Source: a virus
Virus record (IMG/VR): IMGVR_UViG_3300045538_000084
Coordinates: 1-33,850 of that record
Strand: one strand, 5' to 3'
DNA length: 33,850 nt
The position numbers were made by a program, and so were the translations under genes. The notes under the pieces are model-generated. The model was not told the DNA's origin, did no database searches, and worked only from the letters and a program-made list of their open reading frames with translations. Below, in pieces: positions 5,435-13,320 of this stretch. The first letter of the stretch is position 1. Every line of letters starts with the position of its first letter.

Positions 5435-5651
5435 TGTAGACCATCCACCCCACTACACTGCTGGCAAGATAGAGTGTATCGAGGCTATAGAGGCTGCTAC
5501 AACAGGCTTAGAAGGTCTAGAAGCAGTCTGTACAGCCAACGTCATAAAGTACGTGTGGCGGTGGAAAAAAAAGAACGGCTTGCAGGATCTCGAAAAGGCT
5601 AAGTGGTACCTTGATCGACTAATCCAAGCGCAAGTTTCTCGCTCTCAATAA
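5421..5651 (+). CDS. DUF3310 (SaV-like) protein
   Basis: Typical DUF3310: DHPPHYTAGKIECIEAIEA, then EAVCTANVIKYVWRWKKKNG and DLEKAKWYLDRLI. The family is widespread in phages and is often annotated as a nucleotide kinase, on weak evidence. ATG 5421 with GAGG seven bases upstream gives 76 residues and fits the family length; an in-frame ATG at 5385 adds only non-conserved residues. It overlaps the preceding gene by 14 nt. Its last 53 bases overlap, tail to tail, the end of the lysin gene on the other strand. Confidence 0.9.
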   Translation: MTHSDVDHPPHYTAGKIECIEAIEAATTGLEGLEAVCTANVIKYVWRWKKKNGLQDLEKAKWYLDRLIQAQVSRSQ

Positions 5652-6147
5652 CACGCCTCTCCCAGCCTCGGCCATACGTCTCCCAGGTTGGGAGAGACTT
5701 CATATAAGCTAAACGACGCGCACACAGGTCTTTTATCAACTTGTCTACAGGTTGAGCCTCTACAGCCTGCAATGTCATGCGACCTATAGCACCATCCGGG
5801 TTGGCCCCGACAGCCTCTTGTAGGAGCTTTGCAGCCCTACCAGGCCCACTGTTAACGCATGTATCAAACACGATGTAGTCAACACCAGCAGGCAGATCGT
5901 CAGCTTTAACAGCGTCCCAGTAGCGTCTCTTGTAGAACCCGTTCACCAGCTCAGGCGTAAGTGCCTTCATCTCATCGTGAGTCACTTGCCTACCGAGATA
6001 ACCCTCCCAGGCTTTCTGTGTGACACCGAGGTTCGTACAGCCCTTGCGACCGTCTGGCAGTTGATTACCAGGGTCACGCTCGTCATCCGTGAAACTGCCC
6101 TCGTGCGCAATCATCTGCTTGAAAGCAAAGTCCCAGTTCTTATTCAT
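5599..6147 (-). CDS. Endolysin, GH108 muramidase with C-terminal peptidoglycan-binding domain
   Basis: A 182-residue lysozyme of the GH108 type. The catalytic Glu is E16 in MIAHEGSFTDDERDPGNQ, and GRKGCTNLGVTQKAW completes the family's N-terminal signature. A PG_binding_3-like second half follows (DYIVFDTCVNSGPGRAAKLL, GANPDGAIGRMTLQAV, LIKDLCARRLAYM). There is no signal peptide, so release depends on the holin upstream, to which it is coupled by ATGA. It cuts the MurNAc-GlcNAc bond in the cell wall at the end of infection. It is the last gene of the late block, and its 3' end overlaps the convergent DUF3310 gene. Confidence 0.93.
   Translation of the reverse strand: MNKNWDFAFKQMIAHEGSFTDDERDPGNQLPDGRKGCTNLGVTQKAWEGYLGRQVTHDEMKALTPELVNGFYKRRYWDAVKADDLPAGVDYIVFDTCVNSGPGRAAKLLQEAVGANPDGAIGRMTLQAVEAQPVDKLIKDLCARRLAYMKSLPTWETYGRGWERRVIESEKLALGLVDQGTT
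5679..5695. terminator. Short hairpin near the convergent junction
   Basis: TCTCCCA and TGGGAGA form a perfect 7-bp stem with a 3-base loop, 28 bases past the DUF3310 stop and inside the lysin gene. There is no T-run on either strand, so it is a doubtful intrinsic terminator, but it is the only compact hairpin I found at the meeting point of the two operons. It may slow or stabilise the end of the rightward early transcript. Confidence 0.25.
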
Positions 6148-6554
6148 TTGGAACCCTTCGCAAAGATTTTCTCAGCAGTACGACCACCAAAGTACGCCAG
6201 CATGATAAGTTGGCCCCACTCGCCCAGCAGCTTGACGTAAGACTCGTTCACGCTCCAACCAAATGCCGAAGCAGAGGCAAACACAAAATATGCCCCCAGA
6301 ATCGCTATAAGCGTCATAGGGCGTATATTTTTAGACAGCCATGAGTCACTACCCATGTCTGCCTTCCAGCGGTCTGTGACGTTTTGCTGCTCTGCCTTAA
6401 ACAGTTCTGTTTCGTTTGCCAGCTTTGCAAGTTCGCCTGACTGCTGTAGCTGCGCAAGCTCTGCTTGAGCCTTAGCTTTGGCTTCAGGGTCAGGAATGAC
6501 TTTATCGAGAACCTTGCCAGCAAACGGCAATAACGCACTAAGCACTGGCAGCAT
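6144..6554 (-). CDS. Holin of the 3TM/GTA-holin type
   Basis: The 136-residue protein resembles Holin_3TMs: a hydrophobic start (LPVLSALLPFAGKVLDKVI), PDPEAKAKAQAELAQLQQSG, a long amphipathic helix ending near SWLSKNIRPMT, then two membrane segments (LIAILGAYFVFASASAFGW and GQLIMLAYFGGRTAEKIF). The DPEAKA helix followed by an RP-containing loop before the membrane segments is the usual family layout. It overlaps the lysin gene in ATGA and the upstream 2-TM gene by 17 nt. It would form the inner-membrane lesion that releases the lysin. Confidence 0.82.
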   Translation of the reverse strand: MLPVLSALLPFAGKVLDKVIPDPEAKAKAQAELAQLQQSGELAKLANETELFKAEQQNVTDRWKADMGSDSWLSKNIRPMTLIAILGAYFVFASASAFGWSVNESYVKLLGEWGQLIMLAYFGGRTAEKIFAKGSK

Positions 6555-6816
6555 CTTTCTTCTCCAGCATGTTGGCTACAGCTTTAGCACCCTGCCTGCC
6601 AGCAATACCGCCGACAGCACCGATAGACAACATCATGACGTCTTTCAGAATCGATAGAAATTTCTCATCGATAGGGCTGATGTTCTCCATATCGTGCTCT
6701 ACAAATAGAACCCCGAGAATGATCGACACGACAGAGACAACCAGAATAAACGTGAGCGATAGAGCAATGATCGCCCACACCCTGACCTCTATCTGTTCTG
6801 CGGTTAAGTCTTTCAT
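6538..6816 (-). CDS. Two-span membrane protein of the lysis cassette
   Basis: Taking ATG 6814-6816 (MKDLTAEQIEVRVW) gives 92 residues; an upstream in-frame start lies inside another small gene. Two membrane segments are visible (IIALSLTFILVVSVVSIILG and VMMLSIGAVGGIAGRQG), separated by an acidic loop, with a short charged tail. The position between a 39-residue membrane peptide and the 3TM holin suggests a second holin or an antiholin. There is no diagnostic motif. Confidence 0.72.
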   Translation of the reverse strand: MKDLTAEQIEVRVWAIIALSLTFILVVSVVSIILGVLFVEHDMENISPIDEKFLSILKDVMMLSIGAVGGIAGRQGAKAVANMLEKKDAASA

Positions 6817-6817
6817 G

Positions 6818-6937
6818 TTATTGCCCCAGGAGATACAGCATCCACACAATGACAGCCATACAGATTGCAAGGATGACTGCTAATGCTCCAGCATCCTGCA
6901 CGCTTTCATCTTCATCATTTTCGGGTTTACTGTCCAT
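6818..6937 (-). CDS. 39-residue single-span membrane protein of the lysis cassette
   Basis: ATG 6935-6937 to TAA 6818-6820. The N-terminus is very acidic (MDSKPENDEDESVQ) and is followed by one long membrane segment (ALAVILAICMAVIVWMLYLL) ending in GQ. GAGG lies nine bases upstream inside the end of the preceding gene, with which it overlaps by 11 nt, and its stop is one base from the next ATG. The coupling on both sides supports expression. The acidic-head, single-span layout is that of a small type-III-like holin or antiholin. Confidence 0.65.
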   Translation of the reverse strand: MDSKPENDEDESVQDAGALAVILAICMAVIVWMLYLLGQ

Positions 6938-7415
6938 TCGGCCATGCCTCAATGATGTAGTTGACCAGATGGTAAAGAATGATGCCGCCAGTACCTATTA
7001 CTGTAGCAATCAATGCACGTTCTCGCTTCTGCTTTTCCAACCTTTCAGCCTCGCGCTTGGCAGCAAGTTCAGCAGCCTTGCGCTTTTGCACGATAGATGT
7101 GTGTTCTGCAATGATCTCGTCCCACACATCACCCTGCCCAGACCACACAAGATACTGTTGTAGCTCTCGCTCCATATCTCGTATCTTGCGAGCAGCAATA
7201 ACAGACTCCATCGCTTCTGACATTGCCGACCGCTGATCTTCTGGCTTTAGCTTGGCACGCTCTTCGTTACTAGCCTTTTGAACGGCATCACGCGCCTCGA
7301 AAAGCTGTAGAAAGTCACCAAGACAGTCTTGAGCCTGTTTGCCGATACTAATGGCTTTTTTGATGCCCTCAACCGCAGCCTCGGCAGTGGCAAGAGCTAC
7401 GGCAACCTCGATCAT
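6927..7415 (-). CDS. Coiled-coil protein with C-terminal membrane anchor, conserved in marine and freshwater podoviruses
   Basis: 162 residues: MIEVAVALATAEAAVEGIKKA at the start, a helix with LQLFEARDAVQKAS, long charged helices to about residue 130 (AAELAAKREAERLEKQKRER), then a membrane segment (ALIATVIGTGGIILYHLVNYI). The pattern of a MIExxxALA start, an AWDE/VWDE-like centre (GDVWDEIIAEH) and a terminal anchor recalls a conserved hypothetical of cyanophage and pelagiphage podoviruses, from memory. Its neighbours are lysis genes, so a spanin-like or virion-envelope role is possible, but it lacks a lipobox. Function unknown. Confidence 0.75.
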   Translation of the reverse strand: MIEVAVALATAEAAVEGIKKAISIGKQAQDCLGDFLQLFEARDAVQKASNEERAKLKPEDQRSAMSEAMESVIAARKIRDMERELQQYLVWSGQGDVWDEIIAEHTSIVQKRKAAELAAKREAERLEKQKRERALIATVIGTGGIILYHLVNYIIEAWPNGQ

Positions 7416-7416
7416 G

Positions 7417-7569
7417 TCAGACCTTCAGAACCAGACCCAGCAACAGCACAATGATAAACCCTGCGCTGCCAATAAGGATTTGCTCTAACCGTTTGAGTCT
7501 TGCGTTGATCCCTTCGTATCGAACAGCGCAGACCTGTTCGTGAGCTGAGAAGCGTGTTTCCAGTTCCAT
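7417..7569 (-). CDS. 50-residue XhlA-like amphipathic/membrane protein
   Basis: ATG 7567-7569 to TGA 7417-7419. An N-terminal amphipathic helix (ELETRFSAHEQVCAVRYEG, then NARLKRLEQ) is followed by a C-terminal membrane segment (ILIGSAGFIIVLLLGLVL) and two residues. This helix-then-anchor layout is that of haemolysin XhlA-type phage proteins, which associate with the membrane in lysis cassettes. It starts three bases after the preceding stop and ends one base before the next ATG. I am confident that it is expressed and less so about the family. Confidence 0.62.
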   Translation of the reverse strand: MELETRFSAHEQVCAVRYEGINARLKRLEQILIGSAGFIIVLLLGLVLKV

Positions 7570-7571
7570 GA

Positions 7572-7898
7572 TTACACCCAGGGCAGAGGTGGTGACACTA
7601 CAACAGGGTTCTTCTGTAGAGCAATCTGCTGTGCTACAGCGGCTTCGGTAGCGTCGCGGTCAACCCCATTAGCCCAGATCCAGTTAAGCATGATTTCTTG
7701 CGTCAAATCTGAATACGGGATGTAGTCATTAGGGTTTGCAGGCGGTAAAGAAACGGTACTGTAGATAGACGTTGAATACGTCTTGTCGCCATCAACCTCT
7801 TGCCCATTGCATCTCCATCCAATCTGCAAAACACACATAGATGGATCGGCAGACGACGGAGTGGTATGACACCATTCAACAACCCAGTCAATAATCAT
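7572..7898 (-). CDS. Conserved phage protein following the tail fibre (DUF7936-like)
   Basis: This 108-residue beta-rich protein has a DWVVEWCHTTPS start, VLQIGWRCNGQE, TYSTSIYSTVSL, then PYSDLTQEIMLNWIWANG and a VSPPLPWV ending. The combination of an xWxVE start, IxWR, a PYxDLTxExxxxWxW helix and a proline-rich PPLPW tail is common in small proteins encoded next to tail fibres of aquatic phages, now called DUF7936 if I recall correctly. It may be a fibre accessory or virion decoration protein. Its ribosome site AAGGAG lies inside the end of the upstream HNH gene. Confidence 0.65.
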   Translation of the reverse strand: MIIDWVVEWCHTTPSSADPSMCVLQIGWRCNGQEVDGDKTYSTSIYSTVSLPPANPNDYIPYSDLTQEIMLNWIWANGVDRDATEAAVAQQIALQKNPVVVSPPLPWV

Positions 7899-7900
7899 TT

Positions 7901-8434
7901 TTAAACTCCTTGTGTTCCGTGGTTAGCAAAGCATCCAAAATACAATCGTCTTGCCTCGTAAGCAACCAAATCTGCTAAATCAATATCATTGTAAAAACCA
8001 AATGATTTTGATTTTTTGCTTATTGTTAACTTAACTTGCCATTTGTTTTTTTGTTTATTCCAGCCTACGTTTTTATAACCAGACTGATTGTGTTTTGGAC
8101 GTTTTGAGTTTCTTAAATTTTCCGTATGTGTTGACGCTCTAAGATTAGAAATATTGTTATTTTGCCTGTTCCCATCAATATGATCAATTATTTGTGGAGT
8201 AATGCCATGAAACATTAAAAACACAAGCCTGTGCTCTTGATAACGAATCTTATTAATTGAAACATTAACATATGGCCCGCTTTTGCTACCTGCTTTTTGA
8301 TTGCTATAACGCTGATTCCAGTTTTGCCACCTACCCTCGGTTTTAAAGTCTGACCTACGCCGTTCTTTCCAATAAAGCCCATCCTCTCTGTACTCAAATA
8401 GCCTAAGCACTTCTTCTTGCGTTGCATTACGCAT
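7901..8434 (-). CDS. Homing-type HNH endonuclease with AP2-like DNA-binding domain
   Basis: 177 residues. The HNH core contains RYQEHRLVFLMFHG and IIDHIDGNRQNNNISNLRA; the AP2-like C-terminal part contains SGYKNVGWNKQKNKW and FGFYNDIDLADLVAYEARR. This is a common freestanding homing endonuclease. It is clearly more AT-rich than its neighbours (19 G/C in 60 bases at 8041-8100) and fits exactly between the tail fibre stop and the next start, with AAAGGAG before its own ATG inside the fibre gene end. It is a recently acquired selfish gene, probably not essential to the phage. Confidence 0.9.
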   Translation of the reverse strand: MRNATQEEVLRLFEYREDGLYWKERRRSDFKTEGRWQNWNQRYSNQKAGSKSGPYVNVSINKIRYQEHRLVFLMFHGITPQIIDHIDGNRQNNNISNLRASTHTENLRNSKRPKHNQSGYKNVGWNKQKNKWQVKLTISKKSKSFGFYNDIDLADLVAYEARRLYFGCFANHGTQGV

Positions 8435-8435
8435 C

Positions 8436-11400
8436 TCAGGCTCCTTTGAGTGCGGCCACTTCGGCCTCTAGGGTTTCAATACGGGCCATTGCTTCTTGCA
8501 GGGCGACAGCGGCTTTCATAAGCAGTACAGAGGTTTTGACTGACTTTACCGTACCACCATCAATCTTATCTTCCGTTTCTTCTACAAGATTGGGAGAAGT
8601 CTGCTCTAACTCTTGGGCCACAACACCAATCAAGTACGGCGCATCGGGATTGGCTGCGACATCCGTTTTCATCCGGTACTTGCGGAACCGGATTGCTTTG
8701 ATGTCATTCCACTGGCTTGAGGCGTCAGTAATGTCTTGCTTCAGTTTCTGATCTGAGATCGTGCCGTATGACCCATTTGCGTTTTGTATGTTGCCGTTAC
8801 CAAAAATTTTGATATTAGCAACTGTATTCGCATCACTGGTTCCGTAAAAATGTAGCCAATCTGTACCGGCTGTTTTCGTCACCAAAGACGAAATTGATTC
8901 GGATGTATAGCTTGCGTTTGTAGCGGATACAACGACTGCTTGCGCGTTGGCAGTTTGCCTTAGCTCGTGATAAGTCCCAGTGCTATTCGCATAAGTTCCC
9001 GCATCACTCGCCTTAAAGTACCCACCGCTGGTGATACGGGCGCGTTCGGTGTCAGAGCCACCGTTAGGGCGTGTGTAAAACGCCAGCACCCCGCCGTAGT
9101 TGCCAGAGGTGGTATTCTCTTTCCCGCCACGAATGGATGCCATGTCGGTGATGCTGCTGCCATCGTAATACCCGGCGTAGACGGTGCCAGAAAGATTGCC
9201 GCTGTTAAAGGCTGACGTTTGAACAAGGGCTTGCGTGTAGCCGTTTGTGCTTGCAAATACTTGTGAACGGTAGCCAAGCGAAGAAGTACCTCCAACCAAC
9301 AAATCCCCACTAGCATCCAGCGTCATCGCCTGTGTGAAACTGATCGCGTTGCCTGCGGTGCCGGAGGCTGCGATGTTAAACTTAAACGAACCACCATCCA
9401 TCCGTAATTGAGTGGCCGCTTTGCTCAAATCATATGTCGGCGTATCGGATGAAGCAGCGTTGTTGGTGTTATACCCAAGGTACGCATAAGCGTTAGAGTT
9501 GGCAACATTGAAGCCAATACGATCATTGCTTGCGTTGTAGCGGGCGCCAATTGCAGGACCACCAGCAAAATTAGTCGCGTAGACATCTAGTTTTGCTGTA
9601 GGAGAAGTCACCCCCAGACCGAGGTTGCCGGAGGAGTCGAGACGCATACGCTCTGATCCGTTTGTGTAAAACGCCATAGGGTTTGCGCCCACTACACCGA
9701 TGTTTCCGGTGGTGGCTCCAGAGTCAATGAAAGTCACTACATTTCCGGTATTTCCGAACTGCGCTGTCACTCCAGCAGAAGTAGCGGTTCCAACACGAAA
9801 ACTTCCATTTACATCTAATTTAACCGCAGGCGCATTAGTACCAATACCAACCCGATCCGTAGACGCATCAGCAAAGATCAGGTTCGCATCTGTATCACCC
9901 TCAACACGGAAGTCAACATCAGCACCGTTCTCGTTGAATACAGCACCACCGTTAGCTACAAATGCCCCGCTGACCGTCGTAGTCGTACCGTTAGCCGAAC
10001 CAATGTTGATCGCTGTCGTACTTGTAGAAACGCCACCAGTACCGAGATTGATGGTCTTAGTTAAACCAGACTCTGTAGCACCCGTACCAAGATTCAACGT
10101 ATGAGTCTTAGTCGACCGGCCGATCGTCTGAGTTCCAGTCTGAGCAGTGCCACCGACCGTAAAGGTTCCGGTTTCCTGGGAACCTTCAATCTCAAAATTA
10201 ATACCATTGTCTGTTATTAGTTTTGCAGTTGCTCCGCTAGGAACAAGTACAGTCTCATCTGCATAATTAAAAATAGACCCGGTGCCATTTGCTTGTAAGA
10301 TAATAGATCCGTTTGTATTTGTTGCCTTTATCATTGCAATAGTAATGCCAGTAGGTTGTCCTAACTCAAGAACACCTCGCTTAATGTTTGCGCTAAACGT
10401 AAATTGCCCTGTTGAATTTGCAATGGTCGCACCTGCTGTGCCATCTCTAGCCTTAATAGCGCCAGTCTCAATGTTTGCAACATCAAGATCACCTGACATT
10501 ACGACTTGACCAGTACCGTTAGGCGCGATTGTGATGTTGCCATTGGTATCTGTAGATGACAGCGTGTTGCCATCCAGACGGAGATTGTCGCTGTTGACCT
10601 GAGTGCCGGTGATTGTCGTGAACGTACCAGCAGCGGCAGACGAGCCACCGATTACAGCTCCGTCAATCGTCCCACCGTTAATATCTGTAGTCGTAAGAAC
10701 AGACGATGCAATCGTCATAACACCAGTGCTGTCAGCGATAGATGCAGCAGCAGTACCATCTTTAGCCTTGATGTTGGTTGTTTCAATGCTCGTAACATCA
10801 ACAGTGCCGGTTACATTAAGACCGCCTGATGCAAAGTTAGCAACCTCAGTACCATTAACTTTCATGATGGTAGAGGTTTTGGCGTCAATCGCCATATTCG
10901 CTGTGTTAGAACCGGCTGTATTGTTCCCGGTAACGATAATGCTTGCAGCGGTTACAAGAGTTGAGTCTGTGAGATTGTGCGACCAGAGTGCGCTACCGAT
11001 AGTCTGAGATGTAAGCGTTGACGTCGTTGTTCTATTAAATACGACTACCCCGCTTGATGATGATCCATTACTGGTTGACTCTAGTGTGATTCCAGGCAAG
11101 CCAGAAGCTGCTGAGACATGAATAGTTCTAGTCGGGTTGAGCGTTCCAACACCAACCAATCCGGCAGCAGTAACGACAAAAGGTGATGTATCAGGATTAG
11201 CAGAATCCTCTACAAGCAGAGCATTGCCAGCACCGATCTGCGTGATCCTGAGAGCATCAGACGCAGAGTCAACAGACATTACAGTTGGTTTAGAAAAAGT
11301 CGCAACACCCGTCGAATCGGCAAGCGCAATAGATGAAGTACCGTCTTTAGCCTTGATATTGGTTACTTCGATATTCGTAAGGTCTACCGTTGTCGCAACA

Positions 11401-11717
11401 ACATTACCAACCCAACCATCTGACGAGAAATAACCAGCGGACGCACCACCTACAGCAACACCCAACTGATTAGCAGCAAAACCATACAGACCAGTATCAA
11501 GATCGCCGTACAGTTGGATACCAGGCGCAGCAGCAGTGCCTTGTGGAATGACATACACATCCATTGCACCGGATTGCCATTCTTTTAGATCACTCATTAA
11601 CTCCCGAATGGCATTGTTGATACCACTAGGCGCACAACCCTCGGCGATATTGATACCGTTGATGTCGGTATTGTTGCCGGGGGTAGTGGAAAACTCACTG
11701 ATTTTGGTCTTTGCCAT
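8436..11717 (-). CDS. Tail fibre/spike with C-terminal S74 auto-chaperone
   Basis: 1093 residues. The N-terminus (SEFSTTPGNNTDINGINI, then EGCAPSGINNAIREL) is a common phage fibre head that attaches to the virion. The middle is Thr/Ser/Gly-rich beta-fibre with repeats (separate entry) and segments such as IDGAVIGGSSAAAGTFTTIT, NGTGQVVMSGDL and several VGIGT/NLGLGVTSPTAKLDV units. The C-terminus from S988 (SDQKLKQDI) to the end is a Peptidase_S74 intramolecular chaperone, which trimerises the fibre and cuts itself off at that Ser. A coiled coil closes the protein (ARIETLEAEVAAL). AAGGA five bases before ATG 11717 lies in the upstream gene's end. It is the receptor-binding protein candidate. 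Confidence 0.92.
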   Translation of the reverse strand: MAKTKISEFSTTPGNNTDINGINIAEGCAPSGINNAIRELMSDLKEWQSGAMDVYVIPQGTAAAPGIQLYGDLDTGLYGFAANQLGVAVGGASAGYFSSDGWVGNVVATTVDLTNIEVTNIKAKDGTSSIALADSTGVATFSKPTVMSVDSASDALRITQIGAGNALLVEDSANPDTSPFVVTAAGLVGVGTLNPTRTIHVSAASGLPGITLESTSNGSSSSGVVVFNRTTTSTLTSQTIGSALWSHNLTDSTLVTAASIIVTGNNTAGSNTANMAIDAKTSTIMKVNGTEVANFASGGLNVTGTVDVTSIETTNIKAKDGTAAASIADSTGVMTIASSVLTTTDINGGTIDGAVIGGSSAAAGTFTTITGTQVNSDNLRLDGNTLSSTDTNGNITIAPNGTGQVVMSGDLDVANIETGAIKARDGTAGATIANSTGQFTFSANIKRGVLELGQPTGITIAMIKATNTNGSIILQANGTGSIFNYADETVLVPSGATAKLITDNGINFEIEGSQETGTFTVGGTAQTGTQTIGRSTKTHTLNLGTGATESGLTKTINLGTGGVSTSTTAINIGSANGTTTTVSGAFVANGGAVFNENGADVDFRVEGDTDANLIFADASTDRVGIGTNAPAVKLDVNGSFRVGTATSAGVTAQFGNTGNVVTFIDSGATTGNIGVVGANPMAFYTNGSERMRLDSSGNLGLGVTSPTAKLDVYATNFAGGPAIGARYNASNDRIGFNVANSNAYAYLGYNTNNAASSDTPTYDLSKAATQLRMDGGSFKFNIAASGTAGNAISFTQAMTLDASGDLLVGGTSSLGYRSQVFASTNGYTQALVQTSAFNSGNLSGTVYAGYYDGSSITDMASIRGGKENTTSGNYGGVLAFYTRPNGGSDTERARITSGGYFKASDAGTYANSTGTYHELRQTANAQAVVVSATNASYTSESISSLVTKTAGTDWLHFYGTSDANTVANIKIFGNGNIQNANGSYGTISDQKLKQDITDASSQWNDIKAIRFRKYRMKTDVAANPDAPYLIGVVAQELEQTSPNLVEETEDKIDGGTVKSVKTSVLLMKAAVALQEAMARIETLEAEVAALKGA
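10410..11375 (-). repeat. Three divergent copies of a fibre module
   Basis: Within the fibre gene the segment TNIKAKDGT-x-ADSTGV occurs near residues 119-138, again near 305-325 (TNIKAKDGT, SIADSTGV) and a third time near 415-435 as GAIKARDGT, TIANSTGQ. At DNA level the shared core reads on the plus strand as CC(G/A)TCTTTAGCCTTGAT-like sequence at about 11341, 10759 and 10441 (the third copy diverged). Each copy follows an (I/V)ETxx strand and precedes a new fibre section, as expected for modules duplicated by recombination. Confidence 0.65.
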
Positions 11718-11719
11718 GA

Positions 11720-13318
11720 TTATTCCTTCATCTGCTCAGCTTGATAGAGCATATTCAACAATGCTTGATAGTTGATGTCAGGCGCGGCTTGTCTTGCGCC
11801 TAAAAGACCCCTGGCAACCTGTCCGGCTCCATACGCAGCCTCACCAACTACACGAGGTGATGACATTGCAGCCCCAGCAGCCGCAGCAGGCATACCGCCT
11901 ACCGAATACAATCCGATCCCACCGAGAGGCGCTGTGGCCCTCTGGATGCCTCTAGGAGCTAATTCACTGAGAGCTTGACCTGCAAGGGCTGGCATCATCT
12001 GTTGCCCACCCTGCTGCTCTAATTGCTGAGCAAGTTGAAGACGCTGGCCGTAGTTCGTCTGAGCATTGTTTCTCATCAAAGATTGCAGCTTACGCATGGC
12101 CGTATCAGCCGAGGCTTTGTTACCAAGCGAAAGCGCACGCTCGATCTCACGAATCTGATCGGTCGCTTCGCTGTAAGCCTGCATCGTTTTAGAGTATGTC
12201 GGGGCTTGTTTGCTAATCTCGTTTTTGATCGAGTTATAAACACCCTTAACAACCATCTCTGCTTGCGTACCAGGCTTGACCGTCTCAAGAACCTGACCGA
12301 CCTTTTGCTTCAAGGCGTCCATGCCTTCTGGCGTATGGAAATCAGTAGGATTCAGGTTTTTCCAATCTTGAATTGCCTGATTAACCTCAGCTAGCTTGCC
12401 AGCGGCTTCTTCGTTCTTTACTTGACCCTTATATGTAACCTTGCTTTCTGCCTGTTGCAGTGCATTATCAATGCCAGTAAAGGTGAGAACGGTCTTATCA
12501 CCTTTGATATTTTGCATGTTGGCGCGATAAACATTGCCGCGATCAACACGCAATTGCTCAAGGTTCTGTTTTGCAGCCTCAAGAACATCTGTCATCGGAG
12601 CTTGACCACGCAGGTTCTCAACAAACTGAGCGCCCCTAGCACCACCCTCACGACCAGCTTGATAAGCCTGACTGATAGCCTCTCGACCCGCCCCGGTAGT
12701 GGCGCCCAGCATGCTAGGAGCAACAGCCCCAGCACCGCGCACAGCAGCCGTCCCAGCGCGTGCAGTAAGCGCGAGAGGGTCTACATAGCTAGCACCAGTA
12801 GAAAGCGCCCCAGAGACCGCTGGAAGCCTTCCTGTGGCCATTGCACCGCCAGTCATAATGCTAGACACATCTGCCATAAATGCAGCAGGATCTGTAGCAA
12901 TCAGTTTCTTGACGGCTTCTGTAGACCCATACCGCTGGCGATACATCTCAGCAACTTGGCTTGCAGCCTGACGAGAAGCAGGGTCTTCGCCTATTGCTTG
13001 AACAAGCCTCTCTGGCAAGATGTTCTGCAAGGTTCCAGCAGCAACGTCTAATACGGCTTTGCCGGTCTGAATCGGGCTGGCAATGGCTGATGCGATATCG
13101 CCAACCATACGACCTACTGAACCAGGAAACGCTGCTATGCCTCGCTCAGCGACTTCTAACGGCCCCATCTCGCCGTAAGAAACCCGGCTTACGTCTCGGA
13201 TCTCTTTTTTGAAGTCTTGGCTAGCACGTTGCAAGACTTGTTCACGGGTGACGTTGTTAGGCACATTTTCGTAAACATGCGTCGAACCGTCGCCAAAGGT
13301 AACAGTAATATCAGCCAT
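11720..13318 (-). CDS. Probable internal virion/ejection protein
   Basis: 532 residues from ATG 13316-13318 (MADITVTFGDGSTHVYENVP); a GTG three codons upstream is the alternative. Alanine/glycine-rich helical regions alternate with charged coils: GIAAFPGSVGRMVGDIAS, LPERLVQAIGEDPASRQAA, a segment of predicted coiled coil around residues 240-400, and a hydrophobic Gly/Ala stretch near the C-terminus (GGIGLYSVGGMPAAAAGAAM). Such long, helix-rich, membrane-capable proteins next to tail genes of podoviruses are usually ejected with the DNA. There is no named domain, so the role rests on position and composition. Confidence 0.65.
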   Translation of the reverse strand: MADITVTFGDGSTHVYENVPNNVTREQVLQRASQDFKKEIRDVSRVSYGEMGPLEVAERGIAAFPGSVGRMVGDIASAIASPIQTGKAVLDVAAGTLQNILPERLVQAIGEDPASRQAASQVAEMYRQRYGSTEAVKKLIATDPAAFMADVSSIMTGGAMATGRLPAVSGALSTGASYVDPLALTARAGTAAVRGAGAVAPSMLGATTGAGREAISQAYQAGREGGARGAQFVENLRGQAPMTDVLEAAKQNLEQLRVDRGNVYRANMQNIKGDKTVLTFTGIDNALQQAESKVTYKGQVKNEEAAGKLAEVNQAIQDWKNLNPTDFHTPEGMDALKQKVGQVLETVKPGTQAEMVVKGVYNSIKNEISKQAPTYSKTMQAYSEATDQIREIERALSLGNKASADTAMRKLQSLMRNNAQTNYGQRLQLAQQLEQQGGQQMMPALAGQALSELAPRGIQRATAPLGGIGLYSVGGMPAAAAGAAMSSPRVVGEAAYGAGQVARGLLGARQAAPDINYQALLNMLYQAEQMKE

Positions 13319-13320
13319 GA

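Noticed and set aside
5679-5695. Strong bidirectional terminator between the convergent operons
   Set aside because: The hairpin is good but lacks a T-run on both sides and lies within the lysin coding sequence; it is kept only as a low-confidence element.
8422-11775. Several long plus-strand reading frames opposite the tail fibre gene
   Set aside because: They are rich in Val, Pro, Thr and Ala, have no ribosome sites or domains, and mirror the Thr/Gly/Asn codons of the fibre gene. They are antisense shadows.
12422-13051. 209-codon plus-strand frame opposite the internal virion gene
   Set aside because: No domain, odd composition rich in Ser, Cys and Arg, and fully antisense to a gene with typical protein features.
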